Shown: piece after piece, positions 35,190-44,905 of the stretch | Layout of the letters: the number at the start of each line of letters is the position of its first letter | Numbering within the stretch: the stretch's first letter is position 1 | Assembly: GCF_000332355.1 (NCBI RefSeq) | Contig: NZ_KB235958.1 | Coordinates: forward strand, 566,093-630,092 | From: Baaleninema simplex PCC 7105 | GTDB lineage: Bacteria; Cyanobacteriota; Cyanobacteriia; Cyanobacteriales; Geitlerinemataceae | Length of the DNA stretch: 64,000 nucleotides | Direction: 5' to 3' | The notes under the pieces: generated by a model | The model's database searches: none | What the model was told of the DNA's origin: nothing | The model's input: only the letters and a program-made list of their open reading frames with translations | Program-made: the position numbers and the translations under genes

Positions 35190-36485
35190 ATGCTAAACAT
35201 GACGTGGGAATTCAAGCTAGAGCCAACGGCGGAGCAGGTTTCAGACATCGAACACATTTTGGATGTGTGCCGCAATGTCTGGAATTTTGCCCTGCGGGAA
35301 CGTAAGGATTGGCTAAATTCCCGAAAGTCACCCGTGAATGCGTGTTCGATTCGGCAGGAATTTATCTGGCCAGCAGATGCACCATTTCCCAGTTATGCGC
35401 GGCAGTGCAAGTCGCTAACTGCGGCCAAAGCTGAATACCCCCGATTAAAGACTGTCAACGCTCAGGTTCTTCAACAAGTCATCCGAAAACTGGAAGCCTC
35501 CTGGGAGTCGTGGCGGTTAAAGCGTTCGGGTCTTCCACGGTTCAAAAAACCCAACCGGATGCGAAGCTTTGTCTTCCCCCAGATGCTCAAAAACTGTGTG
35601 TCTGATGAGGGTATAAAGCTGCCGCAACTGGGATGGCTTCGGGTTCGGTGGTCGCGGAAAATTCCTGATTTATTTCAGGTTAAGCAAGCCCGGATTGTCC
35701 GCAAGGCATCCGGGTACTTTGTCGTGCTTAGCCTTCAAGCTGACGTCGATCTTCCTGCTGTAGCCCCTCACGGACATCCGGTAGGGATTGACATTGGACT
35801 GGAGTACTTTCTCTCAACTTCTGATGGAGAGCAGGTCAAGCGACCTCGCTTCTTCAACAATCTGCACCGCAAGCTGAAATCGCTGCAACGCCGATTGAAG
35901 AAAAAGCAGAAGGGGTCAGCTAACTGGCTGAAACTCCAGAAGAAGATTGCCAGAGTCCATCAACGGATTGCCGATACGCGAAAAGACTGGCATTTCAAGC
36001 TGGCTCATCACCTCTGTGATGGTGCAGGGATGATTTTTGTCGAAGATCTCGACTTCCGCATCATGGCTAAGGGAATGCTGGGCAAACACACTCTAGATGC
36101 TGGGCTGGGACAATTTGTGAATCAGATCCTTCCCTGGGTGTGCTGGAAGCGCGATGTCTTTTACGGCAAGGTGGATGCCCGTGGCACTTCTCAGGAGTGT
36201 CCGGATTGTGGAGTGGAGGTTCGCAAAGACCTCTCAACTCGAATCCATCACTGCCACAACTGCGGGTCAACAAAGCCCCGTGATGTGGCGAGCGGACAAG
36301 TTATCTGTACCCGTGGGCAACGGGGAATCGAAACTGCCTGTGGAGGGGATGCGGCGGGGGCTGAGTTGGCTCAGTCTAGCTGGCACCTGTTGAAGCAGGA
36401 AATCTTTGGGGCGACCCAAGGAATCTCCCTGCATACCCGGAACGGGTTGCTGGGAGAGGATGTCAAATTCTTCACTCTTCCCTGA
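35190..36485 (+). CDS. tnpB: TnpB-family RNA-guided nuclease (IS605/IS1341 type), apparently intact
   Basis: The 431-residue product begins MLNMTWEFKLEPTAEQVSDI; a second ATG four codons in is possible. RuvC-I is in VGIDIGLEYFLS, RuvC-II in MIFVEDLDF, and the zinc finger is CPDCG...CHNCG. RuvC-III is in TKPRDVASGQVICTRG, the cyanobacterial variant of DRDxNAAxNI. All catalytic acids are retained. No tnpA is adjacent, so mobility would need help in trans. The final codons (GEDVKFFTLP) cover GAGGATGTCAA at 36456-36466, which also marks the right end of the remnant at 7621, so the last residues may come from flanking DNA. Compositionally it differs slightly from neighbours (fewer HIP1 sites). Confidence 0.9.
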   Translation: MLNMTWEFKLEPTAEQVSDIEHILDVCRNVWNFALRERKDWLNSRKSPVNACSIRQEFIWPADAPFPSYARQCKSLTAAKAEYPRLKTVNAQVLQQVIRKLEASWESWRLKRSGLPRFKKPNRMRSFVFPQMLKNCVSDEGIKLPQLGWLRVRWSRKIPDLFQVKQARIVRKASGYFVVLSLQADVDLPAVAPHGHPVGIDIGLEYFLSTSDGEQVKRPRFFNNLHRKLKSLQRRLKKKQKGSANWLKLQKKIARVHQRIADTRKDWHFKLAHHLCDGAGMIFVEDLDFRIMAKGMLGKHTLDAGLGQFVNQILPWVCWKRDVFYGKVDARGTSQECPDCGVEVRKDLSTRIHHCHNCGSTKPRDVASGQVICTRGQRGIETACGGDAAGAELAQSSWHLLKQEIFGATQGISLHTRNGLLGEDVKFFTLP

Positions 36486-36562
36486 AAGAGACGCACCGTC
36501 CTCAAGCGAGAGAGGGGGAGAAACTGTCAACTTTTCTACACCCCCATCCCTCAAAACACTCT

Positions 36563-38398
36563 CTATGAGGCAACTCGGGCAGTCGATCGCGTGCGTCGGC
36601 GTCCCGGTCGAGTCGAACCGTTTGAGGACGAAGACACGGTCGCCGATGCATCGGCTTCGGGTTTTTGTAGCAAAATCACCAGAAGTGGGTCGCAGCGCAG
36701 TTCGCGGCGAAGCATTCGTTGTAAGTTCCGCTCGATGTGAGATTCCAGACCCGCCCAATCTACTTCGACTTTACTGTTTTCAGTGCGGGCGTAGTCCGAC
36801 CAGCGATTTCGCAAGACTCCCTCGAGGGTAGCGCGGGTTTCTTCGTTCAAGCGATCGCCGTTGACGCTAGCCGCGACGCCGCGCACGCAGACATCGGGTT
36901 GGGTTAGAAGGTTGCCATCGAGGCCGATGGTGGCGGCCACGGTCACCACACCGTCCTCGGCGAGTTGCTGGCGTTCTTTGAGAACGCGATCGTGGACGGT
37001 TCCCGCGTGGGAGGAATCCACCAGTTCGATACCGGACTGAACGCGATCGCCCAAGCGGATACTGTCGGGAGTCAGTTCTACCACGTCGCCGTTATCGACG
37101 ATGAGAATGTTTTCGGGCGGAATCCCCATGCTTTCGCCGGTTTTGCCGTGTCGAACCAGCATCCGGTGTTCCCCGTGAACGGGAACGAAGAATTTGGGAC
37201 GGGTCAAGGCCAACATCAGTTTGTGGTCTTCCTGACAGCCGTGTCCGGACACGTGAATTCCTTGATGGCGGCCGTAAATCACGTTCGCCCCTTGCATCAT
37301 CAGACGGTCGATCGTATCCACCACGGCTAGGGTGTTACCGGGGATGGGGTTGGCAGAAAACACCACCGTATCCCCTTGGCGAATTTTGATTTGACGGTGT
37401 TCGCAGCGGGCGATGCGACTCAGGGCGGCCAGGGGTTCGCCTTGGGAACCGGTCGTCAAAATTAAGACTTTATCGTCCGGTAAACCTTGGGCTTCCTGAA
37501 TCGATTTGAACTGGCTGTCTTCGCATTTGACGTATCCCAAGTTGCGGGCGTGGGCGATGACGTTGAGCATCGATCGCCCCAATACCGCCACGTAGCGATC
37601 GTTCTTTTTCGCCAACTCCAAAATCATGTTGACCCGATGCACGGAGGAGGCGAAGGTCGTCACGAGGATGCGTCCTGGGGCTTGGCTGAAGGTGCGGTCT
37701 AAGTTGGGATAAACAGACCGTTCGGAAGGACAAAAGCCGGGGGTTTCGGCGTTAGTGGAGTCACTGAACAGGCACAGTACGCCTTTTTCTCCGTATTCAG
37801 CCAGCTTTTGGATGTCGAACTGTTCGCCGTCCACGGGGGTATGGTCGAATTTGAAATCTCCCGTGAAAATGACCACGCCCACTGGAGTCGTCACCGCCAG
37901 GGTGAAACTATCCGCCATCGAGTGCGTGTTGCGAATGAATTCAAAGGAAAAATGTTTGCCCAAACGCACCACGTCGCGAGGTTGCACGGTTTTGAGTTCG
38001 GTGCGATCGGCCACGCCTGCTTCTTCGAGTTTGCCGCCGAGTAGTGCCATGGCCAGTCTCGGGCCGTGGATGACGGGAATGTCAAACTGTTTGAGGTGGT
38101 AGGGAAGGCCGCCGATATGGTCTTCGTGACCGTGGGTGACGATCGCCCCTTTAATTTTGTGGCTGTTGGCCTTCAAATATTCCATGTCGGGCAAGACAAT
38201 GTTGACCCCGTGCATGGCGTCAGTGGGAAAGGCCAGCCCGCCATCGACGAGAACCATTTCGTCGTCGTATTCAAACACGCAGGTATTTTTCCCGATTTCG
38301 TGCAGTCCTCCCAAGGGAATGACGCGCAACGTCGGTGTTGTCGATTCGGATTGTTTTTTCTTGGTGCGAACTTTGGGAGAGTTTGTCGTTTTAGGCAT
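36563..38398 (-). CDS. rnj: Ribonuclease J
   Basis: RNase J is the metallo-beta-lactamase-fold exo/endoribonuclease of RNA decay and rRNA maturation. From the ATG at 38398 the product has 611 residues. An upstream extension to 38647 lacks similarity. Motifs are LGGLHEIGKNTCVFEYDD, GAIVTHGHEDHIGGLPYHL (zinc ligands), FTGDFKFDHTP, LCLFSDSTNAETPGF, GSQGEPLAALSRIA, HVSGHGCQEDHKLML and VPVHGEHRML. The C-terminus is enriched in Ser/Arg (RPGRRRTRSTARVAS). Length matches RNase J without extra domains. The upstream stretch to dapA (38399-38695, about 300 bp) shows nothing I can identify. Confidence 0.96.
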   Translation of the reverse strand: MPKTTNSPKVRTKKKQSESTTPTLRVIPLGGLHEIGKNTCVFEYDDEMVLVDGGLAFPTDAMHGVNIVLPDMEYLKANSHKIKGAIVTHGHEDHIGGLPYHLKQFDIPVIHGPRLAMALLGGKLEEAGVADRTELKTVQPRDVVRLGKHFSFEFIRNTHSMADSFTLAVTTPVGVVIFTGDFKFDHTPVDGEQFDIQKLAEYGEKGVLCLFSDSTNAETPGFCPSERSVYPNLDRTFSQAPGRILVTTFASSVHRVNMILELAKKNDRYVAVLGRSMLNVIAHARNLGYVKCEDSQFKSIQEAQGLPDDKVLILTTGSQGEPLAALSRIARCEHRQIKIRQGDTVVFSANPIPGNTLAVVDTIDRLMMQGANVIYGRHQGIHVSGHGCQEDHKLMLALTRPKFFVPVHGEHRMLVRHGKTGESMGIPPENILIVDNGDVVELTPDSIRLGDRVQSGIELVDSSHAGTVHDRVLKERQQLAEDGVVTVAATIGLDGNLLTQPDVCVRGVAASVNGDRLNEETRATLEGVLRNRWSDYARTENSKVEVDWAGLESHIERNLQRMLRRELRCDPLLVILLQKPEADASATVSSSSNGSTRPGRRRTRSTARVAS

Positions 38399-38695
38399 AA
38401 TTCGTCCTTGAGTGATTGGTCTTTTTAGGAGAGTTCTTGGAGTGGAGATCGCTTTGAAAGTTGTTCTCCAGCTCGTGTCAAATTCAGTCTTTTTAAGCCT
38501 TGCGAGGTCGAGTTCGACAGAAACCTCGTCAGTCGTGAAGCTATCTGGGGCGATCGCGTTTTGCCTGAAGTGGCTCTCGGGGCGATCGCCGGTGGGAGTT
38601 CCCACGAAGTCCCGCCTGAAGTGGCCGTCGCGGGGTCTCTCGCACACCCACGAGGCGACGCTTTGAGGAACGCGCGTGTCGAGAACGGTTTCGAG

Positions 38696-39589
38696 TCAGG
38701 TTTGACTCCGCAACCCCAACCGATCGAGGACTTCGGCGATGGCTTGACTGACGGCTTCAGATGCTTCGCACAGGGGTAAGCGTGGTTTCCCAACGTTCCA
38801 ACCGCAATGCTCGAGGGCGCATTTGATGGGAATCGGGTTCGTCGTTAAAAACAGTGCCTTAAATAGAGGCAACAACTCTAAATGGATTTGCGTGGCCTCT
38901 TGGTGACGGCCGGCTTCAAAGGCACCGATCGCCTCTTGCAAGCGATCGCCGACGAGGTGGCTGGCCACGCTGACCACGCCTCGAGCGCCCACCGACAACA
39001 GCGGCAGCGTCATGGCGTCGTCTCCCGAGTAGATGGCGAATTCCGGGGGCGTCAGACGACGGATTTGAGCGGCTTGTTCGGTGCTACCACTGGCTTCTTT
39101 GATCGCAACGATGTTGGATAGTCGAGCCAACCGCGCCACGGTTTCGGGCGTGAGGTTCGTTCCGGTGCGACCGGGAATGTTGTACAGCACGAGCGGGAAG
39201 TCCGGACAGGCTTCGGCGATGGCGCGAAAGTGTCGGTACAGCCCCTCTTGAGGGGGTTTGTTGTAGTAAGGAACGACTTGCAACGAACCGTCTAGCCCTA
39301 AAGCGGCCGCTTTACTCGTGGCTTCGATGGCTTCGCGGGTGGAGTTCGATCCCGTTCCAGCCATGACTTTCGCCCGACCCGACACGGCGTTTTTCACCAC
39401 GCGAAACAGTTCGTATTCTTCCTCCCAAGTCAGGGTTGGGGATTCTCCGGTCGTCCCGCACACGAGGAGCGTGTCGCTGCCTCGATCGACCAGGTGAACC
39501 GCCAGTTTTTCCATGACGGCATAGTTGACGTTCCCGTCTGCGTCAAAGGGAACGATCGTTGCTGTAATGACTCGTCCGAAATCGACCAC
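38696..39589 (-). CDS. dapA: 4-hydroxy-tetrahydrodipicolinate synthase
   Basis: DapA condenses aspartate semialdehyde with pyruvate in lysine/diaminopimelate synthesis. The start is GTG at 39589 ([20 protein letters not shown]), preceded by AGGAGG, which overlaps the asd stop codon. A longer frame from 40030 runs antisense-like through asd and is not real. The 297-residue enzyme shows [31 protein letters not shown] and the Schiff-base lysine in [11 protein letters not shown]. asd and dapA catalyse consecutive steps and are eight bases apart. Confidence 0.97.
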   Translation of the reverse strand: MVDFGRVITATIVPFDADGNVNYAVMEKLAVHLVDRGSDTLLVCGTTGESPTLTWEEEYELFRVVKNAVSGRAKVMAGTGSNSTREAIEATSKAAALGLDGSLQVVPYYNKPPQEGLYRHFRAIAEACPDFPLVLYNIPGRTGTNLTPETVARLARLSNIVAIKEASGSTEQAAQIRRLTPPEFAIYSGDDAMTLPLLSVGARGVVSVASHLVGDRLQEAIGAFEAGRHQEATQIHLELLPLFKALFLTTNPIPIKCALEHCGWNVGKPRLPLCEASEAVSQAIAEVLDRLGLRSQT

Positions 39590-39597
39590 GCAACCTC

Positions 39598-40668
39598 CTA
39601 ATTCGCCGAGGTGGTCGAGGACAGCGGCGTCCGTTGCGTTCTTCCCGCTTCGGAGACTAGCAACTCCGCGATCTGCACGGCGTTGAGAGCCGCGCCTTTG
39701 CGAATTTGATCGCCGCTGAGCCACAGTTCTAGACCGTTCGGATGCGAGATATCTTGGCGGATACGTCCCACGAGAACGGGGTCGCGATCGGTGGCTTCGA
39801 TGGGCATGGGGAAGTAGTTCGACTGCCAGTTTTCGACGACTTTCACACCGGGGGCGTGGCTGAGAACCTCGCGGGCGCGATCGCGGTCGAAGGGGCGATC
39901 GAACTCTAAATTGATGGCTTCGGAGTGGGCCCGCAATACGGGAACCCGAACGCAGGTGGCCGTGACACGCAAGTCGGGCGCTCCGAAAATTTTGCGCGTT
40001 TCGTTGACCATCTTCATTTCTTCCTCGCAATATCCCCCATCGGCGATCGGGGAATTGTGGGGGAAGAGGTTGAAGGCCAGAGGATACGGCAGAACTTCCG
40101 GCGTCGGCGTTTCCCCCTCTAAAATCGCTCGAGCTTGGTGTTTGAGTTCTTCCATCGCCCGAGCGCCCGCACCGCTAGCTGACTGGTACGTCGCGACGAC
40201 GATGCGGCGAATGGGTTGCACTTGATGCAGCGGCCAGATCGCCACGGCCATCAGAATCGTCGTGCAATTGGGGTTGGCAATTATGCCTCGATGCTCCCGA
40301 ACGGCTTCGGGATTGACTTCTGGCACCACTAACGGCACGCTCGGATCGAGACGGTAGGCACTCGAGTTGTCGATGCAAACGGCGCCGGATTCGACGGCTT
40401 GCGGCAGCCACGCTCGGGAGGTAGATCCTCCAGCCGAGGCCAACAGGATATCGACATCCTGAAAACAGCCGTCAGCAACTGCTTCGACGGCGATCGATTC
40501 TCCTCTAAACGACAGGGTGCGTCCCGCCGAACGGGATGACGCCAGCAGTTTGAGATCCGAAACGGGGAAGTTCCGGCTTTCGAGGAGTTTCAGGAGTTCG
40601 GTTCCCACCGCTCCTGTCGCTCCCAAGATGGCAACTCGGTAAGATTTGGGCAAGTTGTTTTCCTCCAC
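39598..40668 (-). CDS. asd: Aspartate-semialdehyde dehydrogenase
   Basis: Asd reduces aspartyl phosphate to aspartate semialdehyde with NADPH. The 356-residue product starts with GTG at 40668 ([26 protein letters not shown]). The NADPH fingerprint is GATGAVG, the catalytic cysteine is in [10 protein letters not shown], and the substrate histidine is in [11 protein letters not shown]. The start is near the Rossmann fold. It is the first gene of the asd-dapA pair and is divergent from tig. Confidence 0.96.
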   Translation of the reverse strand: MEENNLPKSYRVAILGATGAVGTELLKLLESRNFPVSDLKLLASSRSAGRTLSFRGESIAVEAVADGCFQDVDILLASAGGSTSRAWLPQAVESGAVCIDNSSAYRLDPSVPLVVPEVNPEAVREHRGIIANPNCTTILMAVAIWPLHQVQPIRRIVVATYQSASGAGARAMEELKHQARAILEGETPTPEVLPYPLAFNLFPHNSPIADGGYCEEEMKMVNETRKIFGAPDLRVTATCVRVPVLRAHSEAINLEFDRPFDRDRAREVLSHAPGVKVVENWQSNYFPMPIEATDRDPVLVGRIRQDISHPNGLELWLSGDQIRKGAALNAVQIAELLVSEAGRTQRTPLSSTTSAN

Positions 40669-41206
40669 TACGGTCGGTTGGCGATCGAATGTCGAACGTT
40701 TTCCAACGGTTCGGACTTAACGGTATTTATAAGGTGAAACCCGGTTGTAATGCCGAGGATGGCTTCGATAGTCAAAAAACTGATATGACAATTGTTTACA
40801 GCCACTCGAATAGTAAGCTGAGCGTTTTAGATATTACCAGCCTTGGATGTCTTTTGACAGCCCAGACGCGATCTGTCTTTAAATATTCTAGCGGATTTGG
40901 CAAGCTGACTCAATTTACCACAGAAACGGCCGCTTCCAATGCCGAACGAGGGGACAAGGGAGCTTCTTCAGTGAAGAGGGAAGAGGGAAGAGTGAAAAGT
41001 GGGGAGTTCTCCTCATCCCCTCACCTCATCGTCCCCTCACTGGTGACTGGCGACTGGTGACTGTAAAAGGCTCGATCGAACCGAGCGATCGATGCAACAA
41101 TGATAGATTGGACTCGCAAGCCTCGCAACGGAACTAACAGAAAACCGTTGTGAGAGATGTCCGTACCGAACGGTTTGAACTCAGTCGTCCAACATCGAAG
41201 CACAGC
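40669..41206. other. Non-coding spacer upstream of tig
   Basis: Some frames are open but lack codon bias and family similarity. The region holds GAAGAGGGAAGAG-type purine repeats (40970-41005) and a GACTGGCGACTGGTGACT repeat near 41045. The promoters of asd and of tig-clpP-clpX are expected here. No clear core promoter is called. Confidence 0.5.
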
Positions 41207-42592
41207 ATGAAAGTTACCCAGCAAAAGCTGCCCGCCTCTCAACTCAGCCTCGAAATTGAAATTCCCTCCGACATTTCCCAGAAGACCTACGATCGCACCC
41301 TGGCCAAATTCAAGCAATCGGCCAACATCCCCGGATTTCGTAAAGGCAAAGTTCCCCAACAGATTCTCGTGCGTCGGCTGGGCGTCGATCGCCTGAAGGC
41401 GGCAGCCCTCGAAGACATGATCCAATCGAGTCTCGAGAAGGCGATCGAACAGGAAAACATCGACGCTTTGGGTAACTACCAGCTCAGCAGTTCCTTCGAG
41501 GAACTCGTGGCCAACTATACCCCCGGTCAAACTCTGACCTTTTCGGCGACGGTGGACGTGCCGCCGGACGTCAACGTCAACGACTACACCGGCTTAGAAA
41601 TCCAAGCCGAAGAAATTCCCTATGACGCGGCGAAAGTCGATGCTTTCTTTGAAGAACGACGTTCCGAACACGCCAACCTCATCCCCGTGGAAAACCGTCC
41701 TGCCCAAATGGGCGACGTGCTGACGGTGGATTATGAAGGAAAACTGGTTTCCCCCGAAGGCGAAGAATCCGAACCGTTTCCCGGCGGAACGGCTGAAGAC
41801 ACTCAAATCGAACTCAACGAAGAGCGCTTCATTGCCGGTTTCGTCGAAAATCTCGTGGGTCTCAACACTGAAGAAACCAAAACGTTCGATGTTACGTTTC
41901 CTGAAGACTATCCCAACGAAGACCTCGCTGGCGAACAGGCACGCTTTACCGTCACCGTTAAGGATATCAAGGAAAAAGAACTGCCCGAACTCGACGACGA
42001 CTTCGCCCAAACCCTAAGCGACTACGACACCATGCAGGAGTTGCGCGAGTCGATCGAAAAACAGTTTAAAGAGGAAGCCGAAAGCCAAACCACGGCTAAC
42101 ATCGAAAAAGCGATCGCCGAAGCCCTGATCGAGCGCGTCGAGGTGGAACTGCCCGAAACTCTGGTCAAGCAAGAAGTCGATGTCATGCTGACCCAAACGG
42201 CCATGCAATTACAGCAGTACGGTTTGGACGTTCAAACTTTCTACACCCCGGAAAACCTGCCGCAACTGCGCGAACGCTCTCGTCCCGAAGCGATCGAAAA
42301 ACTCAAACAAGACCTGGGGTTGAAAAAAATCGCCGAAGTCGAGCAACTTAAGCCCAGCGATGACGAGATTCAAACCCGCATGGACGAAGTGCGCGAACAA
42401 CTCAGCGATCGCGATATCGACGAAACCCGCCTGCGTAGCTTTGTCGAAGACGAACTGGTTTCGCAAAAAGCCCTAGACTGGCTGCGAGAACGCGCTAAGA
42501 TCGAATTAGTCCCTGAAGGAACTCTGTCCGAATCTGAGGAGGACGAAGTCGAAGCAGAAAGCGACGTCGAAGCGTCCGAATCTGCCGAGTAA
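41207..42592 (+). CDS. tig: Trigger factor
   Basis: Trigger factor binds ribosomes at the exit tunnel and folds nascent chains. The ATG at 41207 gives 461 residues with ribosome-binding signature GFRKGKVPQQI at about 44-54. A FKBP-type PPIase domain lies near 155-245 (GDVLTVDYEGKL, FIAGFVENLVGL). The long helical chaperone C-domain follows, and an acidic tail ends the protein. An upstream frame of 19 residues is not family-like. It leads the classical tig-clpP-clpX order. Confidence 0.97.
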   Translation: MKVTQQKLPASQLSLEIEIPSDISQKTYDRTLAKFKQSANIPGFRKGKVPQQILVRRLGVDRLKAAALEDMIQSSLEKAIEQENIDALGNYQLSSSFEELVANYTPGQTLTFSATVDVPPDVNVNDYTGLEIQAEEIPYDAAKVDAFFEERRSEHANLIPVENRPAQMGDVLTVDYEGKLVSPEGEESEPFPGGTAEDTQIELNEERFIAGFVENLVGLNTEETKTFDVTFPEDYPNEDLAGEQARFTVTVKDIKEKELPELDDDFAQTLSDYDTMQELRESIEKQFKEEAESQTTANIEKAIAEALIERVEVELPETLVKQEVDVMLTQTAMQLQQYGLDVQTFYTPENLPQLRERSRPEAIEKLKQDLGLKKIAEVEQLKPSDDEIQTRMDEVREQLSDRDIDETRLRSFVEDELVSQKALDWLRERAKIELVPEGTLSESEEDEVEAESDVEASESAE

Positions 42593-42747
42593 TTCCTCAA
42601 AACTGCCGAGGTCGGCGGCAGCAGCGGCTAGTATCGTCGCGCTGCCAGTCGCCAACCATCTAAGGCATAATATAAGGAATACCGATCGCGTCCTCCTTCG
42701 GCCGCACGTTCCGACGCTCGAACACACGCCATCACAGCCGAGAGTCT

Positions 42748-43413
42748 ATGCTGAAATCTTTTGCCTTCGATCGCGACCCGATTAGTTTGTCCCACCCGCA
42801 AATTTACTCTAGCGCCCAAGGCACGATTCCGATGGTAGTCGAACAGTCGGGGATGGGCGAGCGTGCCTTCGACATTTACTCCCGACTGTTGCGAGAGCGG
42901 ATCGTCTTTCTCGGGACTCCCGTTGACGATGCCGTGGCCGATTCCATCGTCGCCCAACTGCTCTATCTCGATGCTGACGATCCCGAAAAAGACGTTCAGC
43001 TTTACATCAACTCTCCCGGCGGTTCCGTAACTGCTGGTATGGCCATTTACGACACGATGCAGCAGATTCGCCCCGATGTCGTCACCATCTGCTTCGGACT
43101 CGCCGCGAGTATGGGGGCGTTTCTCCTGGCCGCTGGGGCTGCTGGAAAACGGATGTCTTTGCCCAACTCCCGCATCATGATTCACCAACCCCTTGGCGGC
43201 GCACAAGGGCAAGCCGTCGATATTGAAATTCAGGCTAAAGAAATCCTCTACCACAAAAACACCCTCAACCGCCTGCTCGCCCATCATACGGGCAAACCTC
43301 TCGAACGCATCGAAGCAGACACCGAACGGGATTTCTTCATGTCGGCAGAGGAGTCGAAAGACTACGGTTTAATCGACCAAGTCATTTCTCAACCTGCCCT
43401 TGCCGTTGCTTGA
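42748..43413 (+). CDS. clpP: ATP-dependent Clp protease proteolytic subunit
   Basis: The 221-residue product has the catalytic triad S121 (GLAASMGAF), H146 ([10 protein letters not shown]) and D195 ([10 protein letters not shown]), with spacing as in E. coli ClpP. The N-terminal 28 residues before [20 protein letters not shown] are unusually long. The mature or alternative start may be that second methionine. It lies between tig and clpX, and the downstream clpX supplies the ATPase partner, though cyanobacteria encode several ClpP paralogues. Confidence 0.95.
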   Translation: MLKSFAFDRDPISLSHPQIYSSAQGTIPMVVEQSGMGERAFDIYSRLLRERIVFLGTPVDDAVADSIVAQLLYLDADDPEKDVQLYINSPGGSVTAGMAIYDTMQQIRPDVVTICFGLAASMGAFLLAAGAAGKRMSLPNSRIMIHQPLGGAQGQAVDIEIQAKEILYHKNTLNRLLAHHTGKPLERIEADTERDFFMSAEESKDYGLIDQVISQPALAVA

Positions 43414-43572
43414 TGCCCGATGCCAACGGACGCGGCGCGGATCGAACCGTCGAGCATAAGCTGAAACGCCTTCAGCCGATGTGTCTCGTCTCGCTCTTCT
43501 CCAAACGTCACGTTCGCTTTTGTTTGACAACACGCTCACCGATCTTGGCCGAATTCCCGCACGAGACAGCTT

Positions 43573-44901
43573 ATGCCGAACAAGTACGATTCCCACCTCA
43601 AATGCTCCTTCTGTGGCAAGTCCCAGGAGCAGGTTCGCAAGTTGATCGCAGGGCCTGGCGTATATATTTGCGACGAATGCGTGGACTTGTGCAATGAAAT
43701 CCTCGATGAGGAACTGTACGATTCTGGGGCGACAGCTCCCCAACCGACGCCACGCTCGGAACCTCCCGAACGGCGAAGGCCGCGTTCGGCGAAGCTGTCT
43801 TTGGGGCAAATTCCCAAACCGATGGAGATCAAGCGCTACCTCGACGAACACGCCATCGGACAGGAGGAAGCGAAAAAGGTTCTGTCAGTGGCGGTGTACA
43901 ACCACTACAAACGCCTCAGTGTCAATCAGGCCGCACAGGGTTCCGACGACATCGAACTGCAAAAGTCGAATATTTTGCTCATCGGTCCGACGGGCTGCGG
44001 TAAGACACTTTTGGCTCAAACCCTGGCCAAAATTCTCGACGTTCCCTTTGCTGTGGCCGACGCCACTACGCTTACGGAAGCGGGATACGTCGGCGAAGAT
44101 GTGGAAAACATCTTGCTGCGCCTGCTGCAAGTGGCCGACCTCGATGTCGAAGAAGCTCAGCGAGGTATTATTTATATCGACGAACTCGATAAAGTCGCCC
44201 GTAAGAGCGAAAATCCCTCGATTACTCGAGATGTATCGGGCGAGGGAGTACAGCAAGCCCTGCTGAAAATGCTCGAGGGAACGGTGGCAAACGTACCGCC
44301 CCAAGGGGGACGCAAACACCCCTATCAAGATTGCATTCAAATCGATACGCGCAATATTTTGTTTATTTGCGGTGGGGCGTTTGTCGGATTGGAAAAAATC
44401 GTCGAACAACGCCTGGGTAAGAAAAGCATCGGTTTCGTTCAGCCTGGGGAGGGTAAAGGCCGCGACAAGCGTGCGTCGGATTTGCTGAAACACCTGGAAC
44501 CGGAAGATTTGGTCAAGTTCGGCATGATTCCCGAGTTCATCGGGCGCGTTCCCATCGAGGCGGTTCTCGAACCGTTAGATGAGGAAGCGTTGGTCGCGAT
44601 TTTGACCACGCCTCGCAATGCGTTGATCAAGCAGTATCAGAAGCTGATGGAAATGGACAACGTGAAGTTGGAATTCCGTCCCGAAGCGCTGCGAGCGATC
44701 GCCAAGGAAGCCTATCGTCGCAAAACGGGGGCGCGGGCGTTACGCAGCATCGTCGAAGAGTTGATGCTCGATATTATGTACGAACTCCCGTCTCGTAAGG
44801 ATGTGACCCGCTGTATGATTACACGCGAAATGGTGGAGAAACGTTCGACCTCGGAAGTGTTGATGCACCCATCTTCTTTACCGAAACCCGAATCGGCTTA
44901 A
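43573..44901 (+). CDS. clpX: ATP-dependent Clp protease ATPase subunit
   Basis: ClpX unfolds substrates and feeds them to ClpP. The 442-residue product has a zinc-binding N-domain (C11, C14, C33, C36), Walker [19 protein letters not shown] and Walker [14 protein letters not shown]. The pore-loop GYVGEDVEN and IGF-loop-type segment [11 protein letters not shown], which contacts ClpP, are present, as is sensor [11 protein letters not shown]. It terminates at a hairpin that overlaps the tail of the convergent diguanylate cyclase gene. Confidence 0.98.
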   Translation: MPNKYDSHLKCSFCGKSQEQVRKLIAGPGVYICDECVDLCNEILDEELYDSGATAPQPTPRSEPPERRRPRSAKLSLGQIPKPMEIKRYLDEHAIGQEEAKKVLSVAVYNHYKRLSVNQAAQGSDDIELQKSNILLIGPTGCGKTLLAQTLAKILDVPFAVADATTLTEAGYVGEDVENILLRLLQVADLDVEEAQRGIIYIDELDKVARKSENPSITRDVSGEGVQQALLKMLEGTVANVPPQGGRKHPYQDCIQIDTRNILFICGGAFVGLEKIVEQRLGKKSIGFVQPGEGKGRDKRASDLLKHLEPEDLVKFGMIPEFIGRVPIEAVLEPLDEEALVAILTTPRNALIKQYQKLMEMDNVKLEFRPEALRAIAKEAYRRKTGARALRSIVEELMLDIMYELPSRKDVTRCMITREMVEKRSTSEVLMHPSSLPKPESA

Positions 44902-44905
44902 CGGT

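Noticed and set aside
38399-38647. N-terminal extension of RNase J
   Set aside because: Residues upstream of MPKTTNS show no similarity and come from frame read-through; the ATG at 38398 fits the family.
39590-40030. N-terminal extension of DapA
   Set aside because: It reads an out-of-frame shadow of asd; AGGAGG followed by GTG at 39589 gives the real start.
40689-41060. 123-codon open frame upstream of tig
   Set aside because: Composition is not protein-like, the second half is purine-repeat DNA, and no known domain is visible.
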